Positions 52,292 through 61,254 are shown, counted from the first letter of the stretch. The stretch is DNA of 64,000 bases from Ilumatobacteraceae bacterium (GCA_033344875.1 JAWPMO010000001.1:372001-436000); one strand, 5' to 3'. Made by a program: numbers and translations. Notes: a model not told the origin generated them from the sequence alone.

Positions 52292-53392
52292 ATGGCCGAC
52301 GCACTCAAGGACCACGTCGATGCCGGCGTCGTCGACGACTTGGCCCGTCGCTTCTCGGCGGCCGACAGCGGATTCGATGCGGACGGATTCTGCGAGCGCA
52401 CCACCCCGCACCTGGACGGCCTGGAACTCAAGGCCCGGGTCGAGCTGATCGCCCGCGAGCTGTGGCGCTCGCTCGGCGACCGTGACCCGGCCGAGTCGCT
52501 GTCGGTGCTGGTCGACGTGGCGCGGGCCGAACCGCACGTCGAAGGATGGGCCGCCTGGCCCCTGGCGACCGTGGTCGAGCTGTTCGGACCGGCGTGTCCG
52601 AGCGAAGCGCTCGCCGCGATGGAACACGTGACCCAGCGGATGAGCTGCGAGTTCGCCGTGCGCCCGTTCCTGCGCGACCACTACGACGAGACGTACCGCA
52701 CACTGGCCGAGTTCACCGACCACCCCGACGAGCGGGTCCGCCGACTCCCGTCGGAAGGCACACGGCCGCGGCTCCCGTGGGGCATGAAGGTCCAGCGGCT
52801 CGTCGACGACCCTCGGCCCGGCCTCGCACTGCTGCACCGGCTCCGCCACGACCCGTCGGAGACGGTGCGTCGCTCGGTCGCCAACCACCTCAACGACGTC
52901 GCCAAGGATCGGCCCGAACTCGTCGTCGAGACGGTCGCCGACTGGATGGGGGAGCCCGAGACCGACCGTCGGATGGTCGCTCACGGCCTCCGCACGCTGG
53001 TCAAACGCGGCGACCCGGGCGCGCTGTCGGTGTTGGGCTTCACCACCGAGCCGGAGGTCGAGGTCGAACGGTTCGACGTGACCCCGGCCGCGATCGAGAT
53101 GGGCGCGCGCATCACCCTCGCCGCCGACCTGAGGTCGACGTCCGCAGGGCCGCAACGGCTCGTCGTCGACTTCGTGATCCACCACGTCAACGCCTCGGGC
53201 GCGACGTCGCCCAAGGTGTTCAAGTGGACGACCGTCGAACTCGGGGCGGGGGAGCGTCGCTCGTTGGGCAAGCGCCGGTTGATCCGGCAGGCATCGACCC
53301 GGACCTATCGGGCCGGCACCCACCGCGTGGAACTCCAGGTCGCCGGTCGGGTGCTCGCTGCGACGGCGTTCGACATCAGGCTCGGCGAATAG
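52292..53392 (+). CDS. DNA alkylation repair protein, AlkC-like
   Basis: 366 residues. HEAT-like repeat helices in the first 240 residues (WPLATVVELFGPA, RRLPSEGTRPRLPWGMKVQRLVDDP) are characteristic of AlkC/AlkD alkylpurine glycosylases; the last 110 residues form an Ig-like beta domain (ITLAADLRSTSAGPQRLVVDFV), as in some AlkC proteins. Removes 3-methyladenine or 3-methylcytosine without base flipping. Start fixed by the leaderless hexamer. Its TAG stop is the beginning of the next gene's -10. Confidence 0.85.
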   Translation: MADALKDHVDAGVVDDLARRFSAADSGFDADGFCERTTPHLDGLELKARVELIARELWRSLGDRDPAESLSVLVDVARAEPHVEGWAAWPLATVVELFGPACPSEALAAMEHVTQRMSCEFAVRPFLRDHYDETYRTLAEFTDHPDERVRRLPSEGTRPRLPWGMKVQRLVDDPRPGLALLHRLRHDPSETVRRSVANHLNDVAKDRPELVVETVADWMGEPETDRRMVAHGLRTLVKRGDPGALSVLGFTTEPEVEVERFDVTPAAIEMGARITLAADLRSTSAGPQRLVVDFVIHHVNASGATSPKVFKWTTVELGAGERRSLGKRRLIRQASTRTYRAGTHRVELQVAGRVLAATAFDIRLGE

Positions 53393-53395
53393 CGT
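53390..53395 (+). promoter_or_regulatory. -10 hexamer TAGCGT overlapping a stop codon
   Basis: The TAG stop of the AlkC-like gene (53390-53392) begins TAGCGT; seven nt later is the GTG at 53403. Confidence 0.65.
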
Positions 53396-53402
53396 GCAGC
53401 GG

Positions 53403-53837
53403 GTGGAGCGGTCGTTCTTCCATCAGGTGCAGGACGTGTTCGAGGGGTTCGTCTCCGACGTCCCGGGAGCACTGCACGCGACCGCCCACCAACGGGGCAT
53501 CAAGGTCTGGTACGACGACGCGACCCGCGAGCACTACGAGGCGCAGCTGATCCGACTCGACGGTGAGGCAGCGCTCGAGGTCGGCTTCCACGTCGAGTAC
53601 CCGAAGGTCGGCCAGAACGAGGTCGTGCTCGCCCGTCTGCTCGACGAGGAGGCGACCTGGCGGCGCGACCTGGGCGACGAACCCGAGGCCGGTCCGTTCC
53701 TCGGTGCCGATCGGTGGCGGCGGATCTCGGAGACGTGGGAGGTGCCCGACCCCGACGACGTCGACGCGGCGATCGAGGTAGCGGCACGACTCGCCGACTA
53801 CGTCACCGCGATCGAACCGCTGCGGCGCGAGGCCTGA
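53403..53837 (+). CDS. Hypothetical protein, 144 residues
   Basis: Soluble alpha/beta-looking protein (FFHQVQDVFEGFVSDVPGAL, HATAHQRGIKVWYDDATREHYEAQLI). No family recognised. The GTG at 53403 is set by the -10 embedded in the previous stop codon; a CTG-like start at 53394 was rejected. Converges with the next gene. Confidence 0.7.
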   Translation: MERSFFHQVQDVFEGFVSDVPGALHATAHQRGIKVWYDDATREHYEAQLIRLDGEAALEVGFHVEYPKVGQNEVVLARLLDEEATWRRDLGDEPEAGPFLGADRWRRISETWEVPDPDDVDAAIEVAARLADYVTAIEPLRREA

Positions 53838-53847
53838 ACGGCCGGAT

Positions 53848-55071
53848 TCAGGACGTCTCGACGACGTCGAAGGTGAGGCCCGCGTGCTCGACGAGCCGCT
53901 CGATCAGCATGTCGCCGAACGCGGTCGCCGGTGTCCAGAACCCGCCCGGTGTGGTCGTGCGACGAACATCGAGAAACGCCAGCGCCGCTTCGGCGAGCAT
54001 CTTCGCGGTCGATCCGTAGCCGGGGTCGCGGTCGCCGGTCACCTTGGTGACGATCGTGCGCCCGTCGGCCGTCGTGCCGTACAGCCGGACGTCGAAGAAG
54101 CCGGCCTCCTGCGCCTCGGGGCTCGGGCCCTCACCCGGCTCGGGCAGCACCATGCCGAGCAGCTTGCGGCCGGGGCCGAACGCCGCCATGCCGGCGAACG
54201 CACCCATGCCGCCCGTGACGGCGGCCGCCTTCATCGCGCCGACCGGTCCGCCGCCGACCAGCATCGCCTCGTCGTACTCGAACCCGTCGCCCCACGGGCG
54301 CCCCAACAGCGCATGTGTGCGCTGGACGACCCTGGTGTTGGTCGCCGCCATGATGAACGGCGCCGCCCACTGGCCCGACGCCTCGTCGCGCTGCGGCACG
54401 GTCACGTTCGGCTGCTTCGGGCCTTCCCGCATGCCTTCCGGGGCCAACGCGTACGGATTGCCGAGGATCTTGCGGAGCGCCGGGTCGTTGCGGGCCTCCT
54501 CGATCATGTTGAGACCGCTGGCGATCGTGCCGCCGCTGGCGCCGCCCTTCATCGCCTTCACCCGCAGCGCGACCGAGGTGCACGGCGCCCCGAACTCGGC
54601 GAGGGCCTGCTGCTGGGTGAACCACACACCCAGGTCGGACGGGATCGAGTCGAACCCGCAGGCGTGCACGATGCGGGCGCCACTGACCTCGGCATCGGCC
54701 TGGTGGGCGTCGATCATCGCCCGCATCCAGTGCGGCTCGCCGGTGAGGTCGCAGTAGTCGGTGCCGGCCGCGGCGACGGCGGCCACGAGGGGAGAGCCGT
54801 ACAGGGCGTACGGGCCCACGGTGGACACGATCACCCGGGTCGACTCGGCGAGCGAGCGCATGGCGTCGGCATCGGCGGCATCGGCGACGATCCGGTCGCA
54901 CAGGGCATCGGTCTCGGCCGCGACGTGGCCGAGCTTCTCGGCGCTGCGCCCGGCGATCGCCCACCGGACGCCGCCGTCGTTGCCGATCCGGTCGACGAGA
55001 TGCCGGGTCAGGATCTGCCCGACGAAGCTGGTCGCACCGAAGATGACGAGGTCGTACTGGCGATCGGGCAT
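53848..55071 (-). CDS. Saccharopine dehydrogenase-like NAD(P)-binding protein (trans-acting enoyl reductase type)
   Basis: 407 residues. N-terminal Rossmann motif VIFGATSFVGQILTRHL, then VRWAIAGRSAEKL; VSTVGPYALYGSPLVAAVAAAGTDYCDLTGEPHWM and HACGFDSIPSDLGVW are the signature of the actinobacterial saccharopine-dehydrogenase-like reductases that help polyketide synthases in cell-wall lipid assembly (Rv2449c/Rv2953 type). Start at ATG 55071; the frame runs further upstream without homology. Substrate unknown. Confidence 0.87.
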   Translation of the reverse strand: MPDRQYDLVIFGATSFVGQILTRHLVDRIGNDGGVRWAIAGRSAEKLGHVAAETDALCDRIVADAADADAMRSLAESTRVIVSTVGPYALYGSPLVAAVAAAGTDYCDLTGEPHWMRAMIDAHQADAEVSGARIVHACGFDSIPSDLGVWFTQQQALAEFGAPCTSVALRVKAMKGGASGGTIASGLNMIEEARNDPALRKILGNPYALAPEGMREGPKQPNVTVPQRDEASGQWAAPFIMAATNTRVVQRTHALLGRPWGDGFEYDEAMLVGGGPVGAMKAAAVTGGMGAFAGMAAFGPGRKLLGMVLPEPGEGPSPEAQEAGFFDVRLYGTTADGRTIVTKVTGDRDPGYGSTAKMLAEAALAFLDVRRTTTPGGFWTPATAFGDMLIERLVEHAGLTFDVVETS

Positions 55072-55141
55072 ACCCGAGTGTGTCACGGGATCGGACCGAG
55101 ATGCGCCGCGCCCGGAAAGTGTGTAACACCCCTCGTGCACC

Positions 55142-55369
55142 ATGGGACGCATGAACGAGATGAACGAGCAGCGCCTCACGATCTCCTGCGACGACTGCTC
55201 GATGCAGTGCACGTCGGCATGTGACGACTGCGTCGTCACCTTCGTCATGGGAGACACGACCCCGGCCGAGCACGAGCCGTTGATCCTCGACCTCGAACAG
55301 GCCCGCGTGGTGCGGATGTTCAGTCGAGCCGGTTTGATCCCCGATCTGAAGTTCCAAGAGGCCGGCTGA
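55142..55369 (+). CDS. Small Cys-rich protein
   Basis: 75 residues with C-x-x-C, C-x-x-x-C and C-x-x-C spacings (CDDCSMQCTSACDDC near residues 16-30). The layout suggests a metal or iron-sulfur site or a redox protein. Start 55142 is uncertain (ATG 55151 is also possible). It is divergent from the saccharopine-dehydrogenase-like gene and lies just before queG. Family not recognised. Confidence 0.6.
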   Translation: MGRMNEMNEQRLTISCDDCSMQCTSACDDCVVTFVMGDTTPAEHEPLILDLEQARVVRMFSRAGLIPDLKFQEAG

Positions 55370-55377
55370 TCGGCCCG

Positions 55378-55383
55378 TAGCCT
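55378..55383 (+). promoter_or_regulatory. -10 hexamer TAGCCT of queG
   Basis: TAGCCT, 7 nt, then GTG at 55391. Confidence 0.65.
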
Positions 55384-55390
55384 GGGGTGG

Positions 55391-56452
55391 GTGCGCCGGC
55401 CCCAACCGCTCCCGACGTGGGAGGAGATCACCGAGATCGCAGCCGAACACGGCATCGCGCATCTCGGTGTCGCTCCTGCCGACGTGCTCGAGCGGGCCCG
55501 GGCCGCCCTGCTCGACCGGAAAGACGCCGGGCTCCACGCCGACATGGGGTTCACCTACCGGAACCCGGAGCGGTCCACCGAACCGCGACGGGCGGTCGAG
55601 CACGCCCGCAGCATCATCGTCGCCGCCCGGCCGTACCGAGCGGTCGACGAACCCGACCGTCCGGCCGGCGCGCAGGCCCGAGTCGGTCGCTACGCGTGGG
55701 TCGACCACTACGCGCCGCTCCGGACAGGACTGCGAGCGATCGTCACCCGGATCCGCCGGGCCGACCACCGGGCCGTCGCGTTCGCCGACGACAACTCGGT
55801 CGTCGACCGCGAGGTCGCCTACCTCGGCGGGCTCGGCTGGTTCGGCAAGAACGCCAACATCCTGATTCCGGGCGCCGGCAGCTTCTTCGTGCTCGGCTCG
55901 GTCATCACCACCGCCGAGTATCCGGTGAGCGAGCCGGTCGCCGACGGATGCGGCACCTGCCGTCGCTGCCTCGACGGGTGCCCGACCGGGGCGATCGTCG
56001 CCCCGGGCGTCGTCGACGCGAACAAGTGCCTCGCGTGGCTCGCCCAGCGGCCCGGCACGTTCCCGATCGAGTTCCGCGAAGCGCTCGGCGACCGCCTGTA
56101 CGGCTGCGACGACTGCCAGGAGGTCTGTCCGCCGTCGGTCCGCCTCGGCGAGAAGCACCGCGTCGACCTCACCGCCTCGGCCGGCGAGCCGGTGCAGGCG
56201 TGGGTCGACGTGCTCGACCTGCTCGACGCCACCGACGACGAACTGATCGACCGCTACGGCCGCTGGTACCTGGCCGAACGCAACCCGGTCTGGTGGCGAC
56301 GCAACGCCCTGGTCGTGCTCGGCAACGTCGGCGACCCCGACGACCGGCGCACGCAGCGAACCCTCGCCCGGTACCGCGGCTCCGACGACGAGATGCTGCG
56401 CGAGCACGCCGAGTGGGCCACGACCCAGCTCTCGGCCCGGGCGGCCGTGTGA
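55391..56452 (+). CDS. queG: Epoxyqueuosine reductase
   Basis: 353 residues. Reduces epoxyqueuosine in tRNA to queuosine using cobalamin and iron-sulfur clusters. Two 4Fe-4S motifs: CGTCRRCLDGCPTGAI and CDDCQEVCP. The N-terminal cobalamin-binding half contains SIIVAARPY and YLGGLGWFGKNANIL, and a short HEAT-like tail follows. The GTG start follows a -10 hexamer by 7 nt. Ends in the start of the next gene (GTGA overlap). Other queuosine genes are not in the window. Confidence 0.96.
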   Translation: MRRPQPLPTWEEITEIAAEHGIAHLGVAPADVLERARAALLDRKDAGLHADMGFTYRNPERSTEPRRAVEHARSIIVAARPYRAVDEPDRPAGAQARVGRYAWVDHYAPLRTGLRAIVTRIRRADHRAVAFADDNSVVDREVAYLGGLGWFGKNANILIPGAGSFFVLGSVITTAEYPVSEPVADGCGTCRRCLDGCPTGAIVAPGVVDANKCLAWLAQRPGTFPIEFREALGDRLYGCDDCQEVCPPSVRLGEKHRVDLTASAGEPVQAWVDVLDLLDATDDELIDRYGRWYLAERNPVWWRRNALVVLGNVGDPDDRRTQRTLARYRGSDDEMLREHAEWATTQLSARAAV

Positions 56453-57579
56453 AACACCTGCTCGTCACCAACGACTACCCACCCAAGATCGGCGGCATCC
56501 AGAACCTGCTGTGGGAGTGGTGGCGTCGACTGCCGCCCGAACAGTTCGCGGTGCTCACCAGCCCGTACGCCGGTGCGGCCGAGTTCGACGCCGAGCAGGC
56601 CTACCGCATCGAACGTGTCCGCGAGCCCTTGCTGCTGCCGCATCCGCTGATGGTCAAGCGGGTCGACGAACTCGCGGCCGACTTCGGCGCCGAGCTGATC
56701 GTGCTCGACCCGGCCGTCCCGCTGGGGCTGATCGGTCCGTCGCTCGACCTGCCCTACGACGTGGTGCTCCACGGCGCCGAGGTCACCGTGCCCGGACGTC
56801 TGCCCGGTGCCAAACAGGCGCTCGGTCACGTGCTGCGCAACGCCCGCCATGTCATCGCTGCCGGTCGGTACTCGCTCGACGAGGCCAACCTCGCCGCCGG
56901 CCGCGATCTCCCGGCCACCGTCGTCCCGCCCGGCGTCGACGTCGAGCGGTTCCGCGTGCTCACCGAGTCGCAACGTGCCGACGCTCGCCGCCATCTCGGC
57001 CTGCCGATCGACGCCCAGATCATCGCCGGCGTGTCCCGACTCGTGCCGCGCAAGGGGTTCGACACCGCGATCCGGGCCGCCGCCCGCATGCGCAGCACGC
57101 ACCCCGACCTCGTGCTCGCGATCGCCGGCACCGGTCGCGACGAATCCCGATTGCAGCAACTCGCCGAGGAGCTCGAGGCACCGGTCACGTTCCTCGGCCG
57201 CGTCGCCCACGACGACCTCCCACTCGTGTTCGGCTGCGCCGACATCTTCACGATGCTCTGCCGCAACCGGTGGGGCGGGCTCGAACAGGAGGGGTTCGGC
57301 ATCGTGTTCGTCGAGGCAGCCGCGTGCGGCGTGCCACAGGTCGCCGGCAACAGCGGGGGAGCGGCCGAGGCGGTCGAGCACGACCACACCGGCATCATCG
57401 TCGACGACCCCGGTGGAGACCGGGCGGTCGACGACACCGTCGATGCGTTCACCCGACTGCTGGCCGACGACGCGCTCCGCCGTCGGATGGGCGCCGTCGC
57501 CCGCGAACGTGCGGTCGAACACTTCTCGTACGACGTGTTGTCGGCCCGGCTGGGCGCAGCTCTGGGTGTGAACCCGTAA
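56449..57579 (+). CDS. GT4-family glycosyltransferase, PimB-like mannosyltransferase
   Basis: 376 residues with GT-B fold. LLVTNDYPPKIGGIQNLLWE is the N-terminal glycine-rich donor-side loop; LVPRKGFDTAIRAA and EGFGIVFVEAAACGVPQVAG carry the E-x7-E motif of GT4 enzymes. Strong resemblance to mycobacterial PimB' and CgMshA, used in PIM and lipoglycan synthesis. GTG start overlaps the queG stop. Acceptor unproven; a phosphatidylinositol mannosyltransferase is the favoured reading. Confidence 0.88.
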   Translation: MKHLLVTNDYPPKIGGIQNLLWEWWRRLPPEQFAVLTSPYAGAAEFDAEQAYRIERVREPLLLPHPLMVKRVDELAADFGAELIVLDPAVPLGLIGPSLDLPYDVVLHGAEVTVPGRLPGAKQALGHVLRNARHVIAAGRYSLDEANLAAGRDLPATVVPPGVDVERFRVLTESQRADARRHLGLPIDAQIIAGVSRLVPRKGFDTAIRAAARMRSTHPDLVLAIAGTGRDESRLQQLAEELEAPVTFLGRVAHDDLPLVFGCADIFTMLCRNRWGGLEQEGFGIVFVEAAACGVPQVAGNSGGAAEAVEHDHTGIIVDDPGGDRAVDDTVDAFTRLLADDALRRRMGAVARERAVEHFSYDVLSARLGAALGVNP

Positions 57580-57582
57580 CCT
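57577..57582 (+). promoter_or_regulatory. -10 hexamer TAACCT
   Basis: TAACCT begins within the previous gene's stop and is followed 7 nt later by GTG at 57590. Confidence 0.65.
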
Positions 57583-57589
57583 GGGGCAC

Positions 57590-58081
57590 GTGGAGATCAA
57601 CGACGCGATCATCCGGGCGAACCTGGTCCTGACCGCGATCTTCACCGCCACCGCTGCGTACGCGGCGGCCGTGTTCTCCACACCGAGCCAATGGGTCGGT
57701 GCCGTCACGGCGATGGTGCTGTTCGCGATCGGTGTGTTCGCGTTCATCTGGTCGTACTGGAACGCCGTCCAGCGGAGCCGGACCGACGAGATCTCGGTCA
57801 CCCAGCTCTATCTGCTGATGGGCGACGCGATCCCGGCACCCGTGCGCCGCACGATGAACCTCACACTGCTCGTCCAGGTCGCCGTGGCGATCTCGACCAC
57901 GCTGGCACGTCCCGACGGACCCGACGGCAACCCCGGTTCGTCGCTCGCGGTCGGATTCCTGGTGCCCATGCTCGGCTTCGGCCTCAACGGTCTGTGGGCC
58001 GCGTCGCACGGCAACTTCGCCACGCGCACGAACCTCCCCCCTTCGCAGAAAGAAATCAGGCAGAATGCAGACCATGGCTGA
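57590..58081 (+). CDS. Hypothetical membrane protein
   Basis: 163 residues with four hydrophobic segments (FTATAAYAAAVF, VTAMVLFAIGVFAFIW, LTLLVQVAVAIST, VGFLVPMLGFGLNGLW). No known family. Leaderless GTG. The C-terminus overlaps the SRPBCC gene by 8 nt. Confidence 0.75.
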   Translation: MEINDAIIRANLVLTAIFTATAAYAAAVFSTPSQWVGAVTAMVLFAIGVFAFIWSYWNAVQRSRTDEISVTQLYLLMGDAIPAPVRRTMNLTLLVQVAVAISTTLARPDGPDGNPGSSLAVGFLVPMLGFGLNGLWAASHGNFATRTNLPPSQKEIRQNADHG

Positions 58082-58508
58082 GACCGCGACCGAGAAGATC
58101 ACCATTGCGGCGCCCCACGAGCAGGTGTGGGAGATCGCCACCGATCTCGAGCGATACCCCGAATGGGCGCACGATGTGAAAGACGTCGTCATCACCAGCC
58201 GCGACGACGACGGTCGGCCACACCAGGTCGAGTTCCGCACGTCGGCACTCGGACGGAGCACCCACTACACCCTCGAATACGACTACTCCCAGGCGCCCGG
58301 TGCGCTCGCGTGGACCATGGTCAAAGGCGACATCCAACGCTCGATCGAAGGCGCCTACCGGTTCACGCCGACCGACGACGGCGGCACCGAGGTGCAGTAC
58401 GACCTCGCGATCGAACTCGTCGTGCCGTTGCCCGGCTTCGTCAAGCGTCGGGCCGAGCGCCGGATCCTCAACGCGATCAAAGAGCTCAAAGCGTTCGCCG
58501 AGGCGTGA
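58074..58508 (+). CDS. SRPBCC (polyketide cyclase/START-like) protein
   Basis: 144 residues: EKITIAAPHEQVWEIATDLERYPEWAHDVKDVV is the classic opening of the family, and the C-terminal helix is VKRRAERRILNAIKEL. Helix-grip fold with a hydrophobic ligand cavity. CAGAAT seven nt before ATG 58074 (which lies inside the previous gene) supports this start over 58065. The stop overlaps the next start (GTGA). Likely binds a lipid or acts in envelope biosynthesis; not established. Confidence 0.87.
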   Translation: MAETATEKITIAAPHEQVWEIATDLERYPEWAHDVKDVVITSRDDDGRPHQVEFRTSALGRSTHYTLEYDYSQAPGALAWTMVKGDIQRSIEGAYRFTPTDDGGTEVQYDLAIELVVPLPGFVKRRAERRILNAIKELKAFAEA

Positions 58509-59455
58509 ACGGTCGGACCGTCGGCATCGATGTCGGCGGCACCAAGTGCCTCGGCGTCGCCCTCGACGGCAACGGCGAGATCATCGCGGAAGACCGGCGG
58601 CCGACACCCCGCGGCGGCGGGAGCCTCCCCAAACTGATCGACACGTTGGCCGAACTCGCCGGCGCCCTCGGCCCGTACGACCAGCTCGGCGTCGGCGTGC
58701 CGGGCCTCGTGACCCACCAGGGTGTCCTACGCGCCGCTCCCAACCTCGACGGTGTCGCCGACTTCGACGTCGCCGGCTTGCTCGGCGAGCGGGTCGGTCA
58801 CCACGTGTTCGTCGACAACGACGCCACCTGCGCCGCGGTGTCCGAATGGATGTACGGCGCGGGCGAGGGTGCGACCGACATGGTGCTCGTCACGTTGGGC
58901 ACCGGCATCGGCGGCGGACTCGTCGCCGGCGGCAGACTCCAGCGCGGCAACCACGGATTCGCCGGTGAGTTCGGCCACATGGTCGTCGACCCCGACGGAC
59001 CACCGTGCCCGTGCGGCCGCCGAGGCTGCTGGGAGCGCTATGCCTCCGGCTCCGGTCTCGCCCGCCTGGCGCGCGAAGCGGCGATCGGCCGCCGGGTCAG
59101 CCGCGTGCTCGAGATCGCCGATGGCGACCCCGAGGCCGTGCGGGGCGAGATGGTGCAGCAGGCAGCCCGCGAGGGTGACGCCGACGCCCTCGCGGTGATC
59201 GACGACTTCGGTCGGTGGGTCGCGCTCGGCCTCGTCAACCTCACCAACGTGCTCGACCCCGAACGGTTCGTGCTCGGTGGCGGCCTCGCCGCCGGCGCCG
59301 ACCTGTACCTCGACCCGATCCGCAAGTGGTTCCGCGAGTTGATCTACCAGCCCGAGCTGCGGCCGATGCCCGAGGTCGCGTTCGCCCGCTGGAACGAGCG
59401 AGCCGGCGCCGTGGGCGCCGGTCTGCTGTACTCGGTTCACGAGTCGGCGACGTAG
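58505..59455 (+). CDS. ROK-family sugar kinase (glucokinase-like)
   Basis: 316 residues. ATP site GIDVGGTKCLGVALDGNG, catalytic region FVDNDATCAAVSEW, and the zinc loop CPCGRRGCWERYASG typical of ROK glucokinases. VLGGGLAAGADLYLDPI closes the fold. Phosphorylates glucose or a related hexose in the cytoplasm. GTG start overlaps the SRPBCC stop; the 3' end overlaps the converging pyrophosphatase gene by 19 nt. Confidence 0.93.
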   Translation: MNGRTVGIDVGGTKCLGVALDGNGEIIAEDRRPTPRGGGSLPKLIDTLAELAGALGPYDQLGVGVPGLVTHQGVLRAAPNLDGVADFDVAGLLGERVGHHVFVDNDATCAAVSEWMYGAGEGATDMVLVTLGTGIGGGLVAGGRLQRGNHGFAGEFGHMVVDPDGPPCPCGRRGCWERYASGSGLARLAREAAIGRRVSRVLEIADGDPEAVRGEMVQQAAREGDADALAVIDDFGRWVALGLVNLTNVLDPERFVLGGGLAAGADLYLDPIRKWFRELIYQPELRPMPEVAFARWNERAGAVGAGLLYSVHESAT

Positions 59456-59943
59456 TTCGCCCTCGCCTGCTTGATCTCTTCCCAGGCGGCATCGCGTCCG
59501 GCCATGCCTTCGGCCGATGCGTACTTGTTCGGTTCGAGCGCCTTGTAGACCTCGAAGAAGTGGCGGATCTCAGCTCGCAGCTGCGGCGTGAGGTCGTCGA
59601 TGTCGTTGACGTTGGCCCAGCGAGGCTCCTTGGGCGGCACGCAGATCAGCTTGGCGTCCTCGCCGGCCTCGTCGGTCATGTAGAGCACGCCGACGGGGCG
59701 AGCCTCGACCCACACGCCGGGATACACCGGGTCCTCGAGCAGCACGAGGGCGTCGAGCGGGTCGCCGTCGCCCGCCAACGTGTCGGGAAGAAACCCGTAG
59801 TCGGCCGGGTACGTGGTGGCGGTGAACAGCCGACGATCGAGGTACACCCGCCCGTCGTGGTGGTCGATCTCGTACTTGTTCCGACTCCCGCGCGGGATCT
59901 CGATCACCACGAAGATGCAATCTGGGGACGGTTCCTTACCCAT
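59437..59943 (-). CDS. ppa: Inorganic pyrophosphatase
   Basis: 168 residues: IEIPRGSRNKYEIDHHDGR, YPADYGFLPDTLAGDGDPLDALVL (the Asp cluster that holds Mg). Hydrolyses pyrophosphate to phosphate, driving biosynthesis. Start ATG at 59943; the frame extends upstream into the aminotransferase promoter. Overlap with the ROK gene at the 3' ends indicates tight packing. Confidence 0.96.
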   Translation of the reverse strand: MGKEPSPDCIFVVIEIPRGSRNKYEIDHHDGRVYLDRRLFTATTYPADYGFLPDTLAGDGDPLDALVLLEDPVYPGVWVEARPVGVLYMTDEAGEDAKLICVPPKEPRWANVNDIDDLTPQLRAEIRHFFEVYKALEPNKYASAEGMAGRDAAWEEIKQARANYVADS

Positions 59944-59967
59944 CGCGGCATCATTCCACACCCCGGG

Positions 59968-59973
59968 TAGCGT
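59968..59973 (+). promoter_or_regulatory. -10 hexamer TAGCGT of the aminotransferase gene
   Basis: TAGCGT, 7 nt, then ATG at 59981. Confidence 0.65.
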
Positions 59974-59980
59974 GCGCAGT

Positions 59981-61186
59981 ATGGAGTTTCGGCGCATCGA
60001 GAACTTGCCCCCGTACGTCTTCACGATCATCAACAGTCTGAAGATCGAGGCACGCCGGGCCGGTAACGATGTGATCGACCTCGGGTTCGGCAACCCCGAC
60101 ATCCCGTCACCCGACATCGCGGTCGAAAAGCTCGCCGAAGCGGCACGCAACCCGAGGAACCACCGCTACTCGATCAGCCGCGGCCTGCCGAAGCTGCGCG
60201 AGGCGATGGCGAACTACTACAAGAACACGTGGGACGTCGACATCGATCCCGAGCTCGAGATCACCAACACGATCGGCTCGAAGGAGGGCTTCAGCCACCT
60301 GATGTGGGTGCTCCTCGACCGCGGCGACGCCGCGATCGTGCCGACGCCGAGCTACCCGATCCACATGTACGGCCCGCTGTTCGCCGGTGCCGACCTGCGC
60401 CAGGTGCCGATCCGCGGCCTGACGCATCCCGACGAACGCGACGACTTCACCGAGAATTTCTTCGAGAGCCTGCACACGGCGTACGACGTCGGCTGGCCGA
60501 AGCCCCGGGTGCTCGTCATCTCGTTCCCGCACAACCCGACCGGTGCCTGCGTCGACCTGCCGTTCATGCAGCGGGTGGTCGATTTCTGTCGCGAGCGCGA
60601 CATGATCGTCGTGCACGACTTCGCCTACGCCGATGTGGGCTTCGACGGCGTCCAGCCGCCCAGCATCCTCCAGGCCGAGGGTGCCAAAGACGTGGCGGTC
60701 GAGCTGTACTCGATGACCAAGAGCTTCTCGATGGCGGGGTGGCGGAGCGCCTTCCTGCTCGGCAACGCCGAGGTCGTCCAGGCGCTCGTCAAGCTCAAGA
60801 GCTATCTCGACTACGGCATGTTCCAGCCGGTCCAGATCGCATCGACCGTGACGCTCAACGAGGCGGCCGACTACCCCAAGGAGATCTGCGCCACCTACGA
60901 GAGTCGCTGCGACGCGCTGATCGACGGCCTCGGCCGGATCGGGTGGGACGTCCCGAAGCCGGGCGGCACCATGTTCGTGTGGGCGCCGATCCCCGAGGCG
61001 TACGCCGAGATGGACTCGGTCGAGTTCTGCTCGATGGTCGTCAACGAATGCGACGTCGCGCTGTCGCCGGGTGTCGGTTTCGGCCCCGGTGGTGAGGGCT
61101 ACGCCCGATTCGCGCTGATCGAGAACGAGCAGCGCATCCAGCAGGCCGTCCGCAACCTGCGCCGCGGGCTGACCAAGCTGGGCTGA
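59981..61186 (+). CDS. PLP-dependent aminotransferase class I/II (alanine/aspartate type)
   Basis: 401 residues. SMTKSFSMAGWR contains the PLP Lys; ISFPHNPTGACVDLPF carries the Asn-Pro-x-Gly motif, and DFAYADVGFDG the Asp that pairs with PLP. Fold-type I transaminase, closest in look to AlaC/AlaT-type enzymes in which the N-terminus starts at RRIENLPPYVFTIIN. Alanine-pyruvate transamination is the likely activity, unproven. The start follows a leaderless hexamer. Confidence 0.9.
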   Translation: MEFRRIENLPPYVFTIINSLKIEARRAGNDVIDLGFGNPDIPSPDIAVEKLAEAARNPRNHRYSISRGLPKLREAMANYYKNTWDVDIDPELEITNTIGSKEGFSHLMWVLLDRGDAAIVPTPSYPIHMYGPLFAGADLRQVPIRGLTHPDERDDFTENFFESLHTAYDVGWPKPRVLVISFPHNPTGACVDLPFMQRVVDFCRERDMIVVHDFAYADVGFDGVQPPSILQAEGAKDVAVELYSMTKSFSMAGWRSAFLLGNAEVVQALVKLKSYLDYGMFQPVQIASTVTLNEAADYPKEICATYESRCDALIDGLGRIGWDVPKPGGTMFVWAPIPEAYAEMDSVEFCSMVVNECDVALSPGVGFGPGGEGYARFALIENEQRIQQAVRNLRRGLTKLG

Positions 61187-61241
61187 GGCGAGTTCTCCCA
61201 AGCCGTCACCGGCTCGTCACGCTCCCGTCACACGCCATGTC

Positions 61242-61247
61242 TACGCT
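61242..61247 (+). promoter_or_regulatory. -10 hexamer TACGCT
   Basis: TACGCT, 7 nt, then GTG at 61255, eighteen bases inside the longer open frame that begins at 61237. Confidence 0.65.
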
Positions 61248-61254
61248 CGATCCC

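Noticed and set aside
56254-57801. Long open frame on the minus strand over queG and the glycosyltransferase
   Set aside because: Shadow of real genes; no motif or start signal.
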